This document shows, piece by piece, positions 9,180-15,955 of a stretch of DNA of 64,000 nt. The translations under genes and the position numbers were made by a program. Where the stretch lies: positions 31,482 through 95,481 of the forward strand of contig CALFEO010000033.1 of assembly GCA_937949995.1 (NCBI GenBank), written 5' to 3'. The notes beneath the pieces are model-generated. The model saw nothing but the letters and a program-made list of their open reading frames with translations, was not told the origin of the DNA and searched no databases. Positions within the stretch are counted from its first letter, which is position 1. Each line of letters starts with the position of its first letter. Origin of the DNA: an uncultured bacterium (lineage in GTDB: Bacteria > Patescibacteriota > Patescibacteriia > 2-12-FULL-60-25).

Positions 9180-9875
9180 AACTTAATAATGCCAAATGCC
9201 AAATGACGAATGCCAAATATGGGTGGCCTGCGGCATAATCATATGTAAATTTTTTTTACAGATAAATTATATGAATAATAATGTAATACAAGAAAAAAGT
9301 TATATTTTCGCTTTAAAGTCTGTTCAGCTTTATAAATTTCTAATTACAGAACAAAAAGAATTTGTCTTGTCTAAACAATATCTACGTTCAGCGACTTCAG
9401 TCGGCGCAAATGTAGAGGAGGCTATAGGCGGTCAAACGAATAAAGATTTCTTTTGTAAGATGACAATCGCTTATCAAAGAAGTTCGTGAAAGCAGGTATT
9501 GGTTAAATTTACTACATGATTCGCGATATATCAATCAAGAATCTCTTGATGAATTAAATAATTTATGTACTGAGATTTGTAGGATTCTATCAGCTATTCA
9601 AGTTACTATGAAAACCAAATATGCAGATATCAAATAAAATAAAAGCCAAATGCCAAATTACGAATACCAAACTTACAGCAATGCCAAATACCAAATTACG
9701 AATGCCAAATATTCGAGGCCTCACGGCATGTATTATATATAATTCCGAATATCGCGGAAGCGATACAATAATTTGGCATTACGCATTCGTAATTTGGCAT
9801 TTCATAGCATGGCATAGCGATACAATCATTCGTCATTTGGCATTAGGCATTTGGCATTAAGTATAACTTAATAAT
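9180..9875 (+). mobile_element. GCCAAAT palindromic element carrying S23-family ORF, flanked by 11-bp direct repeats
   Basis: The unit lies between two copies of AACTTAATAAT (9180-9190 and 9865-9875), which looks like a target-site duplication. Its arms are iterated ATGCCAAATTACGA words on both sides in inverted orientation. The interior carries a four-helix-bundle ORF (9271-9637) and a TATATA-rich core with GC stems. It separates the lexA promoter from the lexA start codon. Other copies without an ORF lie at 29424-29625 and inside leuS. Confidence 0.7.
9271..9637 (+). pseudogene. Four-helix-bundle (S23/IVS) protein, frameshifted
   Basis: The first frame encodes FALKSVQLYKFLITEQKEF...QYLRSATSVGANVEEAIGG...FFCKMTIAY, diagnostic of the 23S rRNA intervening-sequence (S23) four-helix-bundle family, then stops at 9487-9489. 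Shifting frame near 9473 gives the expected continuation KEVRESRYWLNLL...LNNLCTEICRILSAIQ to a stop at 9637. One extra base therefore interrupts the gene. Either it is a decayed copy or there is a sequencing error. The family has no established enzymatic activity. It is the cargo of the surrounding palindromic element. Confidence 0.8.
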
Positions 9876-9885
9876 TTCAAAAACT

Positions 9886-10494
9886 ATGTTACCCAAGCTA
9901 TCACCAAAGCAAAAAGAAGTCCTTGATTTCATCATCGATTTCATCAACGATCGCGGTTACGCGCCTTCTTTTCGCGAAATCGCGGATGGCCTCAATCTCG
10001 CATCTCCCTCAACCGTACACGTACACATCCAAGCTTTGCGCTCCCGCGGTTTCTTAAAAGCCGGCGGTGCGGCACGCGAGCTCGAGCCTACTGATAAAGC
10101 CGTGCGCTGGGGCAAAAGCATTATGCTCCCGCTTGCCGGTCTCATCACCGCCGGCGAACCCATCGAGGCTATCGAAGAGCGCGAAACAATCGCCGTACCC
10201 GTGGATCTCGCCCCCAACTCGGCCAACTCTTTTGTTCTCCGCGTCAAAGGCCAATCCATGATCGAAGACGGCATCTTTGACGGCGATTACGTGGTCGTGG
10301 AGCGCAATCCATCACCCAAAAACGGTGATGTCGTCGTCGCTCTCCTCGATAACGCCTACGCCACCCTCAAACGCTTCTACCGCGAACGCGACCGCATCCG
10401 CCTCCAACCCGCCAACTCCACCATGAAACCTATTTACTGTTACGACCCGGTGATCCAAGGGACTGTTAAGGCGGTCATACGTAAATTCGGCTAG
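9886..10494 (+). CDS. lexA: SOS transcriptional repressor LexA
   Basis: 202 residues. The N-terminal winged helix-turn-helix spans about 1-65 (FIIDFINDRGYAPSFREIADGL...STVHVHIQAL). The self-cleavage site is Ala89-Gly90 in GLITAGEP. The catalytic dyad is Ser124 (GQSMIEDG) and Lys162 (YATLKRFY). LexA represses DNA-damage genes and cleaves itself when bound to RecA filaments. Its presumed promoter and operator lie about 700 bp upstream, pushed away by the palindromic element that ends just before the ribosome-binding region. Autoregulation through the operator at 9158-9172 is likely. Confidence 0.95.
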   Translation: MLPKLSPKQKEVLDFIIDFINDRGYAPSFREIADGLNLASPSTVHVHIQALRSRGFLKAGGAARELEPTDKAVRWGKSIMLPLAGLITAGEPIEAIEERETIAVPVDLAPNSANSFVLRVKGQSMIEDGIFDGDYVVVERNPSPKNGDVVVALLDNAYATLKRFYRERDRIRLQPANSTMKPIYCYDPVIQGTVKAVIRKFG

Positions 10495-10504
10495 TCTCTT
10501 GCCC

Positions 10505-11222
10505 GCTCATTATCTGAACCTTGATTCGTAGGATTAAGGGATTTACTTGATTGCTAATTGTCTGAACCTTGATTTACGCTCAGATTCCCGCTCATATTAA
10601 CTTGATTACTATCTTATTGTCTGAACCTTGATTTACGCTCAGATTCACGCTCATATTAACTTGATTACTATAGGTATATATAATAATTTCTACATTTAGT
10701 AATCATGTTAATTAGGTTGGTAATCGGGTTTTAAATCAAGGTTCAGACAATGGAGATTAACTTGATTACTAAAGGAATTTATTTATTTATATATGGATAC
10801 GCGGGAGATTACGCACAAGATTATCGGTTGTGCTATGAAGGTGCACAGCGCTCTTAAAAATGGTTTTCAAGAAGTTATCTATCAGCGGGCTCTTGAGATT
10901 GAGATGAAAAAGCAGGGTTTGGGGTTTGAAAGAGAAAAAGAGATGCAGATTTATTATGATGGGATAGAGGTAGGTACTCGCAGAGCGGATTTCTTTGTTG
11001 AAAATTGCGTCATGGTAGAAATAAAAGCATTGGCGGAACTTGAAGATGTTCATCTTGCTCAAGCCATGAATTATTTGGAAGCTTATAACCTGGAAATTGG
11101 CTTATTAATCAATTTTGGCGCAAAAAGTTTGGAATTCAAAAAAGTTCATAATAATAAAATCAACACATACAGTAATCAAGAAAATATGAGCGGGAATCAA
11201 GTTTAATCAAGGTTCAGACAGT
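10505..11222 (+). mobile_element. TTGTCTGAACCTTGATT inverted-repeat unit carrying GxxExxY ORF
   Basis: On the left are two near-identical tandem copies (about 65-70 bp) running from TGTCTGAACCTTGATT to AACTTGATTACTAT, plus an inverted copy ending ATCAAGGTTCAGACAA (around 10735-10750). On the right (about 11168-11220), after or overlapping the ORF end, the inverted complement appears as AGTAATCAAG, ATGAGCGGGAATC and TCAAGGTTCAGACA. The ORF at 10793-11206 is enclosed. The same arms occur without an ORF at 56207-56383 and 58150-58467. Confidence 0.65.
10793..11206 (+). CDS. GxxExxY family protein
   Basis: 137 residues with the family-defining G-F-Q-E-V-I-Y (GxxExxY) near residues 23-29 and a following PD-(D/E)xK-like core (REKEMQIYYDGIEVGTRRADFFVENCVMVEIKA). 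The family is predicted nuclease-fold with unknown function. The last ~12 residues (TYSNQENMSGNQV) are encoded by the right-hand arm of the enclosing repeat, so the element and the coding sequence are fused there. This suggests the ORF travels with the repeat. It lies between lexA and a small conserved gene. Confidence 0.85.
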   Translation: MDTREITHKIIGCAMKVHSALKNGFQEVIYQRALEIEMKKQGLGFEREKEMQIYYDGIEVGTRRADFFVENCVMVEIKALAELEDVHLAQAMNYLEAYNLEIGLLINFGAKSLEFKKVHNNKINTYSNQENMSGNQV

Positions 11223-11236
11223 AAGGTGAAGATATT

Positions 11237-11482
11237 ATGTACCAACAAGTTCACGAACCCGTAGACGTCATAGCTACGTTTCGTCAGGATCGAGCAGAGC
11301 CTGTGATTTTTAAGTGGAACAATCGCTACTATCGCATCACCTCGGTCAACCTCGTCCATACCGAGCGCCAAGGCCGCAACAAAATGTACATCTATTCCGT
11401 CACCGACAAAGCCAATGCTTTTCGTCTGCGTTTTTATACCGAAACATTAAAGTGGGAGTTGGAAGAAATGGCGATACTGTAA
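11237..11482 (+). CDS. Small hypothetical protein, lexA/dinB region
   Basis: 81 residues, beta-rich, with WNNRYYRITSVNLVHTERQGRN and FYTETLKWELEEMAIL. It faintly resembles the small DUF6504-type proteins found beside error-prone polymerase genes in other bacteria, but I cannot confirm that. It follows the GxxExxY unit by 14 bp of repeat-derived DNA and is on the lexA strand. Its position between lexA and dinB makes a link to DNA damage plausible, no more than that. Confidence 0.55.
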   Translation: MYQQVHEPVDVIATFRQDRAEPVIFKWNNRYYRITSVNLVHTERQGRNKMYIYSVTDKANAFRLRFYTETLKWELEEMAIL

Positions 11483-11572
11483 TCATGCAGCATGTAACTT
11501 GTAACATGTAACAAAAATCCCAATCATGTAACATGCAGCATGTAACAAAATATCGATAAATCATGAAACTTC
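11483..11572. repeat. CATGTAAC-word repeat
   Basis: Iterated CATGTAAC/CATGCAGC words. Inverted matches (GTTACATG) recur at 12129-12136, in the toxin 3' end, and at 12683-12690. These arms bracket the Nudix gene and, more loosely, the toxin-antitoxin pair. Confidence 0.55.
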
Positions 11573-11582
11573 AAAGATTAAT

Positions 11583-12026
11583 ATGGAAATAACAAGACAC
11601 TTTACCGCCACTACTTACATAGTCTTTAATGACAAAGTTTTATTGCATCTTCATAAAAAGTTAGGGTGTTTGTTGCCGGTTGGCGGTCATATCGATCGGG
11701 ATGAACTTCCCGAACAAGCGGCCATAAGAGAAGTTAAAGAAGAATGCGGTTTGGATGTTCTCTTGCATAGAACAAAAATACCCGATTCGATTGAAGGTGT
11801 TGAGCAGCTGCATATGCCCATGCATCTTTTGCTTGAAGATATCAATCCTCATCACCAACATATTGATTTTATTTACTACGCCAAAACAGAGACGGATAAA
11901 TTAATACCCGAGCACGGTGAAATGGAGCGTTTCATGTGGCTTACCCAAGAAGAAGTCAATTCTAAAGACATGCCCTCCAACGTTCGCATGTGCGCGCTTG
12001 AAGCATTGCAATTACTCAAAGACTAA
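11583..12026 (+). CDS. Nudix hydrolase
   Basis: 147 residues. The Nudix box is complete from Gly35 to Leu57: G-HIDRD-E-LPEQAAI-REVKEECGL, matching GX5EX7REUXEEXGU. The family hydrolyses nucleoside diphosphates linked to another moiety using a metal held by the box glutamates. The substrate cannot be predicted; the histidine-rich INPHHQHIDFIYY segment is typical of some NTP-type members. It is flanked on both sides by inverted CATGTAAC-type words. Confidence 0.9.
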   Translation: MEITRHFTATTYIVFNDKVLLHLHKKLGCLLPVGGHIDRDELPEQAAIREVKEECGLDVLLHRTKIPDSIEGVEQLHMPMHLLLEDINPHHQHIDFIYYAKTETDKLIPEHGEMERFMWLTQEEVNSKDMPSNVRMCALEALQLLKD

Positions 12027-12128
12027 CCATCAACTTTTGTAGATGAGATCGGCAGCATCCTCAAATCAACAATAAAAAACTGCGTCACATCAGAGCGATG
12101 CTGCATGAAATATCTTCAGTTAAATTTG

Positions 12129-12371
12129 TTACATGTTATATGTTGTTTCCGAGCGTCTTTCGATCGCCAATAAAAACCACGAACCTGCATCTTTTTTTAA
12201 AATAATTCTCAACGACCCTTTGCGAATGCGAAAAATATCATCACGTCCTTTAAGTTTTTTAATATCCAAACCCGTCAATTTATTGTTCCGAATCATTAGT
12301 AAGATTTCTTTTATCGCAGATCTTTCTTTCTCGCTCAACTTCCTAAGAGATTTTTCAATCCTGTCCGTCAT
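12129..12371 (-). CDS. RelE/ParE-family toxin
   Basis: 80 residues with the compact RelE-superfamily plan: N-terminal helices (IEKSLRKLSEKERSAIKEIL), then LKKLKGRDDIFRIRKGSLRIILKK-type strands and a final IERRSETTY. Known members cut ribosome-bound mRNA or poison gyrase. It lies 4 bp downstream of the antitoxin gene in the usual antitoxin-first order. The last codons (TYNM) fall in a GTTACATG-type repeat word. Confidence 0.8.
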   Translation of the reverse strand: MTDRIEKSLRKLSEKERSAIKEILLMIRNNKLTGLDIKKLKGRDDIFRIRKGSLRIILKKDAGSWFLLAIERRSETTYNM

Positions 12372-12375
12372 AAAA

Positions 12376-12588
12376 TCACAACCGCTTTAAAATATCCTCA
12401 ATATCAATACCGCCTTTTTTTATGGCTGTAAAATTAACCACAGCTTCCCAGGATCCATCCTCCACCGGCGTTATTTTGAAAATCGGTTTAGATCTGCGCA
12501 TTACTATGAATGACTGTCCGTTTTTTACAGCATTTACAAAGTCTTCAGTTTGCTCGCGGAGTTGTTTTAAGCCTATTAGTTTTTCCAT
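12376..12588 (-). CDS. Phd/YefM-family antitoxin
   Basis: 70 residues. The N-terminal half has the Phd/YefM DNA-binding fold (IGLKQLREQTEDFVNAVKNGQSFIVMRRSKPIFKITPV). The C-terminal tail (IKKGGIDIEDILKRL) would be the toxin-neutralising segment. Antitoxins of this family repress their own promoter. Gene order and spacing with the downstream RelE-like gene support a type II toxin-antitoxin module. Confidence 0.8.
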   Translation of the reverse strand: MEKLIGLKQLREQTEDFVNAVKNGQSFIVMRRSKPIFKITPVEDGSWEAVVNFTAIKKGGIDIEDILKRL

Positions 12589-12698
12589 ATTTTTTGGATA
12601 TCTTAAAATAATCTTAAGTTAATCTTATCATCTTGTCCGTCCCTAGTCAATGTAAAGTTTGTTGTAAGATGTTGCATACTGGGTTACATGATAAGATC

Positions 12699-12727
12699 TT
12701 GACAAAACCCCCTTTTTCTGCTATATT
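12699..12727 (+). promoter_or_regulatory. Promoter for DGR variable protein
   Basis: TTGACA (12699-12704), 17-bp spacer, TATATT (12722-12727). A strong sigma-70-type match, the only one I see ahead of the variable-protein gene. Confidence 0.7.
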
Positions 12728-12804
12728 TAGCCATCGTCCTTTTCATATCCAACCCGTTGAAAACGGCTTAATTCACACAAAAAACCATAAGTTTCACAGC
12801 AACC

Positions 12805-12856
12805 CCCTTTAGCAAAGGGGGATATCCCGCAGAATGCGGGATTGGGGGATTTGTGC
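12805..12856. repeat. CCCCCTTT-AAAGGGGG two-hairpin repeat
   Basis: Layout: CCCCCTTT and AAAGGGGG as one stem, GATAT, a CCCGC/GCGGG stem, then ATTGGGGGATTT. Almost the same layout occurs inside dinB at 16922-16972 and 17162-17212, and a variant at 7536-7607. Confidence 0.7.
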
Positions 12857-12932
12857 TAACCAAGCCGTTTTTAACCAAAGGGAAGCTCGAATCTCTGCAT
12901 GTTGCAGACCTCGGGCGTACCGACGGCGTTTT

Positions 12933-12996
12933 TCCGTCATTCCCTTGACCTGTCCCTCAGAGCTTTATGCGAAGAGGGAAGAAGGGAATCCACGGA
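12933..12996 (+). promoter_or_regulatory. Hairpin sequestering the variable-protein RBS
   Basis: Three consecutive helices can form: TCCGT (12933-12937) with ACGGA (12992-12996), ATTCCCTT (12939-12946) with AAGGGAAT (12982-12989), and CCCTC (12954-12958) with GAGGG (12974-12978). The purine-rich ribosome-binding region and the A of the start codon lie in the 3' strands, so translation would need the stem opened. Confidence 0.55.
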
Positions 12997-13697
12997 TGAA
13001 AGGATGGGTTAGTCACATGACGAGCCTGTTCAAGATGGAAGTAGGGAGTTTTCATGCACTCGTCGGCGTTCTTGATAAAGCCGGCCTCACCGCCGAGCTG
13101 GCTGAGGAAGTCCGCCACAACCCGGCTATGGCGCAGAGGATGGTCGCTGCCCTCCGCGTCCCTGAAGAAGGCCACTCATACCGCGGCGGCAAGAAGGCCA
13201 CCCATACCGCGGCGGCGCAATATGGAAGTCATGGAGGTGACGAGTACCACGTCTTCGTGGATTACCAAATGCCACGAGACAAGGAGACGCTCGAAGTCGA
13301 GTTCTCCAAAGGTGGTGTCTCGGAGCTGTTCTACGGCAATTACGTGTGGCAACTCCACTCGTCGTGCGCCGATATCGAGCAGACTCCGAGCGACCTCGAG
13401 TTTCTCGTGAAGCACTTCAACCGAAGTATCACGAGTGATGAAGCCATCAACGAGATGGATAAGCTGGGCTACCGCCCCGCAACTCATCTGGATGCGTATG
13501 CTTTCGCCAAGGCTCAACCGGAGCTTCAGCGCAAGTTCTGGATCGTGGCCTTGGGTTCTTCTACGTTGCGCCGTGGCGACCGCCACGTCGCTGTGTTGGC
13601 CGGTGACTCCGACGAGCGCCTCTTGTACGGCCGCTGGCTCGGCCTCAAGTGGGGCGCGACCTACCGCTTCCTCTTCGTCCGCAAGGCATCTTCATGA
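12996..13697 (+). CDS. DGR variable (target) protein
   Basis: 233 residues. I start at MKGWVSHMTSLFK because a purine-rich RBS precedes it; the frame extends upstream to 12834, but that part runs through a repeat. The N-terminal region (about 15-60: VGSFHALVGVLDKAGLTAELAEEVRHNP) is helical. The middle has HVFVDYQMPRDKETLEVEF. The C-terminus (about 187-233) is the variable repeat, ending FLFVRKASS, consistent with the C-type-lectin-like fold of DGR targets. No signal peptide is seen. The product is presumably a binding protein diversified at nine or more positions; its ligand is unknown. GC content is clearly higher than in the neighbours. Confidence 0.88.
   Translation: MKGWVSHMTSLFKMEVGSFHALVGVLDKAGLTAELAEEVRHNPAMAQRMVAALRVPEEGHSYRGGKKATHTAAAQYGSHGGDEYHVFVDYQMPRDKETLEVEFSKGGVSELFYGNYVWQLHSSCADIEQTPSDLEFLVKHFNRSITSDEAINEMDKLGYRPATHLDAYAFAKAQPELQRKFWIVALGSSTLRRGDRHVAVLAGDSDERLLYGRWLGLKWGATYRFLFVRKASS
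13165..13216 (+). repeat. 26-bp tandem duplication inside the variable-protein gene
   Basis: Units at 13165-13190 and 13191-13216 differ by one base. Because 26 is not a multiple of three, the copies are read in different frames (EEGHSYRGG then KKATHTAAA). Loss or gain of one unit would switch the frame of everything downstream, including the variable repeat. Confidence 0.85.
13554..13685 (+). repeat. DGR variable repeat (VR)
   Basis: Aligns without gaps to the template repeat at a constant offset of 497 bp over 44 codons. By hand count 32 positions differ, and 22 of these are adenines in the template. All nine template AAC codons are altered here, giving Arg, Asp, His, Ala, Asp, Tyr, Arg, Leu, Tyr. 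The conserved end encodes RFLFVRK. Confidence 0.92.
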
Positions 13698-13769
13698 TGT
13701 GCTCGGGCGCTTGGGCTCTTGGTGCTTGATCGGGCCTTGAGCTCTTGGTCTATTAGATCTTGATCGCTT

Positions 13770-13811
13770 GGCCATGTAAACACACGTTGTTTGCATGGCC
13801 TTTTCTTTTTG
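13770..13811 (+). terminator. Hairpin plus T-run after the variable protein
   Basis: GGCCATG...CATGGCC stem (13770-13800) of about 12-13 bp with one mismatch, followed by TTTTCTTTTT. It looks like an intrinsic terminator. Its position about 85 bp past the VR also matches the hairpin/cruciform known downstream of VRs in other DGRs, so it may serve both purposes. Confidence 0.7.
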
Positions 13812-14050
13812 ATAGAATATGTTTGGATTTGGCGAAATAGTATGAAACCAAGGTTTCAAACAGCCTAAATCTGAAATATATCGTAAGCCGGGACAAAAAT
13901 TTTTACGAAAAATAATGGCGTGCGAACGTATATTTCCAATCATGAAGATACTTGGTGTCGAAAGCTGGCGGGCTAAACGCCCCGAATAAAATTCAACCCG
14001 GAGTGTAATCGAAGGGTAGTGATCCGGATGGTTTTCGACACGAACGGGAC

Positions 14051-14182
14051 GGTTCATCTACGTTGAACGGCGGCAACCGCAACGTCGCTGTACTGAACAG
14101 TAACTCCGACAAGCGTATCTTGAACGACAACTGGTTCGGCAACAAGTGGAGTGCTAGCAACCGATTCCTGTTTGTCCGCAAA
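14051..14182 (+). ncRNA. DGR template repeat (TR)
   Basis: A non-coding 132-bp copy of the VR containing nine AAC codons in the aligned frame, the signature of an adenine-mutagenised template. It is in the same orientation as the VR and RT, as required for copying. In known DGRs the TR RNA is reverse-transcribed with random incorporation opposite adenine, and the cDNA replaces the VR. Ten non-adenine differences show that TR and VR have also diverged by ordinary mutation. Confidence 0.92.
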
Positions 14183-14195
14183 TCTCTTCTTTTTT

Positions 14196-14228
14196 ACAAC
14201 CTCCGCTAATCGTTAGGGGTTGTTTTTA
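14196..14228 (+). terminator. Hairpin between TR and antisense avd
   Basis: ACAACC...GGTTGT stem (14196-14223) followed by TTTTTAA on the plus strand. It could end the TR transcript, or end the opposing avd transcript, since the plus strand before the stem has a T-run rather than an A-run. Confidence 0.45.
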
Positions 14229-14589
14229 ATTGTTTCAACCAACCGCCAATCATCTTGCCAATTTCATTTAAGGGTTGGGAGAGTGATGCGAATTTTTTAT
14301 GATTCAAACATTTTAATTCCCAAGCAACTTGAATATAGAATTTTAACAAATCCAATTTGGTACTGGCTTTGGTAACAAAGAGTAGTTTGTACTCGGGTTT
14401 CGCATATCCGGCTGAATAAACAGCTTCAAGTAATTCGTTAAATAAATTATCAATTTTAAAACCCAGTGAAAACTTGGATAAACGTGGGAATTGGTTATGA
14501 AAAATATGCCACTGTTTATATGCTGCAAGGCAGATTTGCATAATGGGCAAATTTGACTGGAAGCCTTGCGGGGGGGGGGGTATACTCAT
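14206..14589 (-). CDS. avd: DGR accessory protein Avd (four-helix bundle)
   Basis: 127 residues, helical, with an Avd-like pattern: LPIMQICLAAYKQWHIFHNQ, then FPRLSKFSLGFKIDNLFNELLEAVYSA, KLDLLKFYIQVAWELKCLN and a final LNEIGKMIGGWLKQL. Avd forms a basic pentamer that binds the RT and TR RNA and is needed for mutagenic homing. The orientation is odd: it lies between TR and RT on the opposite strand. The start codon at 14589 is followed at once by an 11-C tract (14570-14580), encoding four prolines. An internal Met at residue 17 would remove the conserved LPI, so the upstream start is preferred. Confidence 0.82.
   Translation of the reverse strand: MSIPPPPQGFQSNLPIMQICLAAYKQWHIFHNQFPRLSKFSLGFKIDNLFNELLEAVYSAGYAKPEYKLLFVTKASTKLDLLKFYIQVAWELKCLNHKKFASLSQPLNEIGKMIGGWLKQLKTTPND
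14570..14580 (-). repeat. 11-bp homopolymer (C on coding strand) at avd start
   Basis: Eleven consecutive G on the plus strand, codons 4-7 of avd. A change of one base by slippage would put avd out of frame. Such tracts are typical on/off contingency sites; assembly error in the run length is also possible. Confidence 0.7.
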
Positions 14590-14641
14590 ATGAATAAGTG
14601 AAAATTATAATTTTATTAAAGTATAAATAACAAATTTTGAT

Positions 14642-15619
14642 ATGTTTGAAGAGGCAGTATCTTTAAATAATTTATGCGCCGCTTGGGAGGAGTTTATACA
14701 AGGAAAGAGAAAAAAGAAAGATGTGCAAGAATTTATGTTGCATTTAAGCGATGAAATACACAGTCTTCATGATGATCTATCCGAAGGGGTATATAAGCAT
14801 GGTGAATATCAACATTTCAAAATCAATGACCCCAAGCCCCGCGACATCCATAAAGCCACAGTCCGAGACCGGCTTTTACACCATGCGATTCATTGCCAAC
14901 TATACCCAATCTTCGATCGTGCATTCATCGCAGATTCTTATTCCTGCCGTAAAGGCAAAGGTCTGCATCGTGCGCTTGATCGCTTCATCATCTTTGCTCG
15001 AAAAATAAGTAAAAACAACACAAAAACATGTTGGATTCTGAAATGCGATGTCAAGAAATTTTTCGCAAGCATTGATCACGAAATTTTGTTAAATCTTTTG
15101 AGCAAGAGAGCTGCTGACACAAAATTACTCGATCTATTGTATGGTATTATCAGCAGCTTTGAAAATGAAACCGGCAGAGGATTACCGCTCGGAAATCTAA
15201 CCTCGCAACTATTTGCCAATATTTACCTGAACGAACTCGATCAATATTTCAAACATAAATTACGAATGAAGTATTATCTTCGTTATGCTGATGATTTTGT
15301 TATCCTTTCTGATAATCAAGATGATTTGATACGGTTATTGCCAAAGATCGAAGAATTTTTGCAGATCAATCTAAAATTAAAACTTCATCCAGATAAAGTA
15401 ATTATCAAAACGCTGGCCTCGGGTATCGATTTTCTTGGTTGGATTCATTTTTCGCATCATCGAGTTCTGCGCACAAAAACAAGGAGGCGAATCGAGCAGG
15501 GGATCGGTCAAAAGCCAAATAATAATCGTTTACAATCATATCTGGGCTTATTGCAACACGGAAATGCACACAAGATAAGCAACCGGCTCAAGAATGATTA
15601 TTGGCTGTGGAAAGAATAA
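14642..15619 (+). CDS. DGR reverse transcriptase
   Basis: 325 residues. RT motifs in order: KATVRDRLLHHAIH, IADSYSCRKGKGLHRAL, the first catalytic Asp in WILKCDVKKFFASIDH, LPLGNLTSQLFANIYLNELD with the GxxxSQ form that separates DGR RTs from group II intron RTs (which have SP), then YLRYADDFVILS (about residue 217) and a thumb with DFLGWIHF. There is no endonuclease or maturase extension, as expected for DGRs. It would make adenine-mutagenised cDNA from the TR. It starts 52 bp from the divergent avd start. Confidence 0.95.
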   Translation: MFEEAVSLNNLCAAWEEFIQGKRKKKDVQEFMLHLSDEIHSLHDDLSEGVYKHGEYQHFKINDPKPRDIHKATVRDRLLHHAIHCQLYPIFDRAFIADSYSCRKGKGLHRALDRFIIFARKISKNNTKTCWILKCDVKKFFASIDHEILLNLLSKRAADTKLLDLLYGIISSFENETGRGLPLGNLTSQLFANIYLNELDQYFKHKLRMKYYLRYADDFVILSDNQDDLIRLLPKIEEFLQINLKLKLHPDKVIIKTLASGIDFLGWIHFSHHRVLRTKTRRRIEQGIGQKPNNNRLQSYLGLLQHGNAHKISNRLKNDYWLWKE

Positions 15620-15955
15620 TTTGACGCTCTCTCACATCTGTTCTATTTTTGTTCTATAACCTTGTTAATCACCAATGACCAACAAAACAATATCCAATAA
15701 ATCACCAATCACCAATCACCAAATTCCAATCATCAATTGGTCATTCGGTTATTGGCAAATTAGTCTTTATTGGATATTGAAGCTTGATGATTGGTGATTC
15801 AAAAAGATATGCCACCCTCACTTAAATCACCCGACGTAGGACGTTCGACGCCAGCCTTGAGCGAAGTCGAAAGGTCCGACGTGCGACGAAATATAAAAAA
15901 TATCGCCTCAGCGATTCCAACATTGGTAATTGTTAATTCGTAATTCGTAATTGAT
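15620..15955 (+). other. dinB leader: SOS box and two palindromic repeats
   Basis: This 336-bp gap holds the operator at 15640-15660, a long imperfect palindrome of CACCAAT/ATTGGTG words (about 15668-15800), ACGTAGGACGTTCGACG/CGTGCGACG words (15834-15890) and TTAATTCGTAATTCG words directly before dinB. No gene is seen. Confidence 0.7.
15640..15660 (+). promoter_or_regulatory. Candidate LexA box upstream of dinB
   Basis: GTTC at 15640-15643 and 15651-15654, seven bases apart, followed directly by a -10-like TATAAC (15655-15660). Same arrangement relative to the -10 as at lexA. No good -35 is visible at the right distance. The dinB start codon is about 300 bp downstream, behind the palindromes. 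Confidence 0.68.

Larger units (their letters stand above)
12589..12995 (+). other. Leader and spacer upstream of the DGR variable protein
   Basis: This 407-bp gap contains GTTGCAT/TTACATG words, a consensus-like promoter at 12699-12727, a palindromic element at 12805-12856 and a hairpin overlapping the ribosome-binding site at 12933-12996. No gene is evident. The transcript would have a leader of about 260 nt. Confidence 0.6.

Noticed and set aside
10505..10770. CRISPR array
   Set aside because: Only two tandem copies, no regular spacers, no cas genes; the copies are part of an inverted-repeat unit.
12834..12995. Upstream start of the DGR target protein
   Set aside because: The extension is encoded by a palindromic repeat and the RBS hairpin; it has high Arg/Cys content without homology.
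14642..15619. Group II intron maturase
   Set aside because: SQ instead of SP in motif 4, no maturase or endonuclease domain, and an adjacent VR/TR pair.
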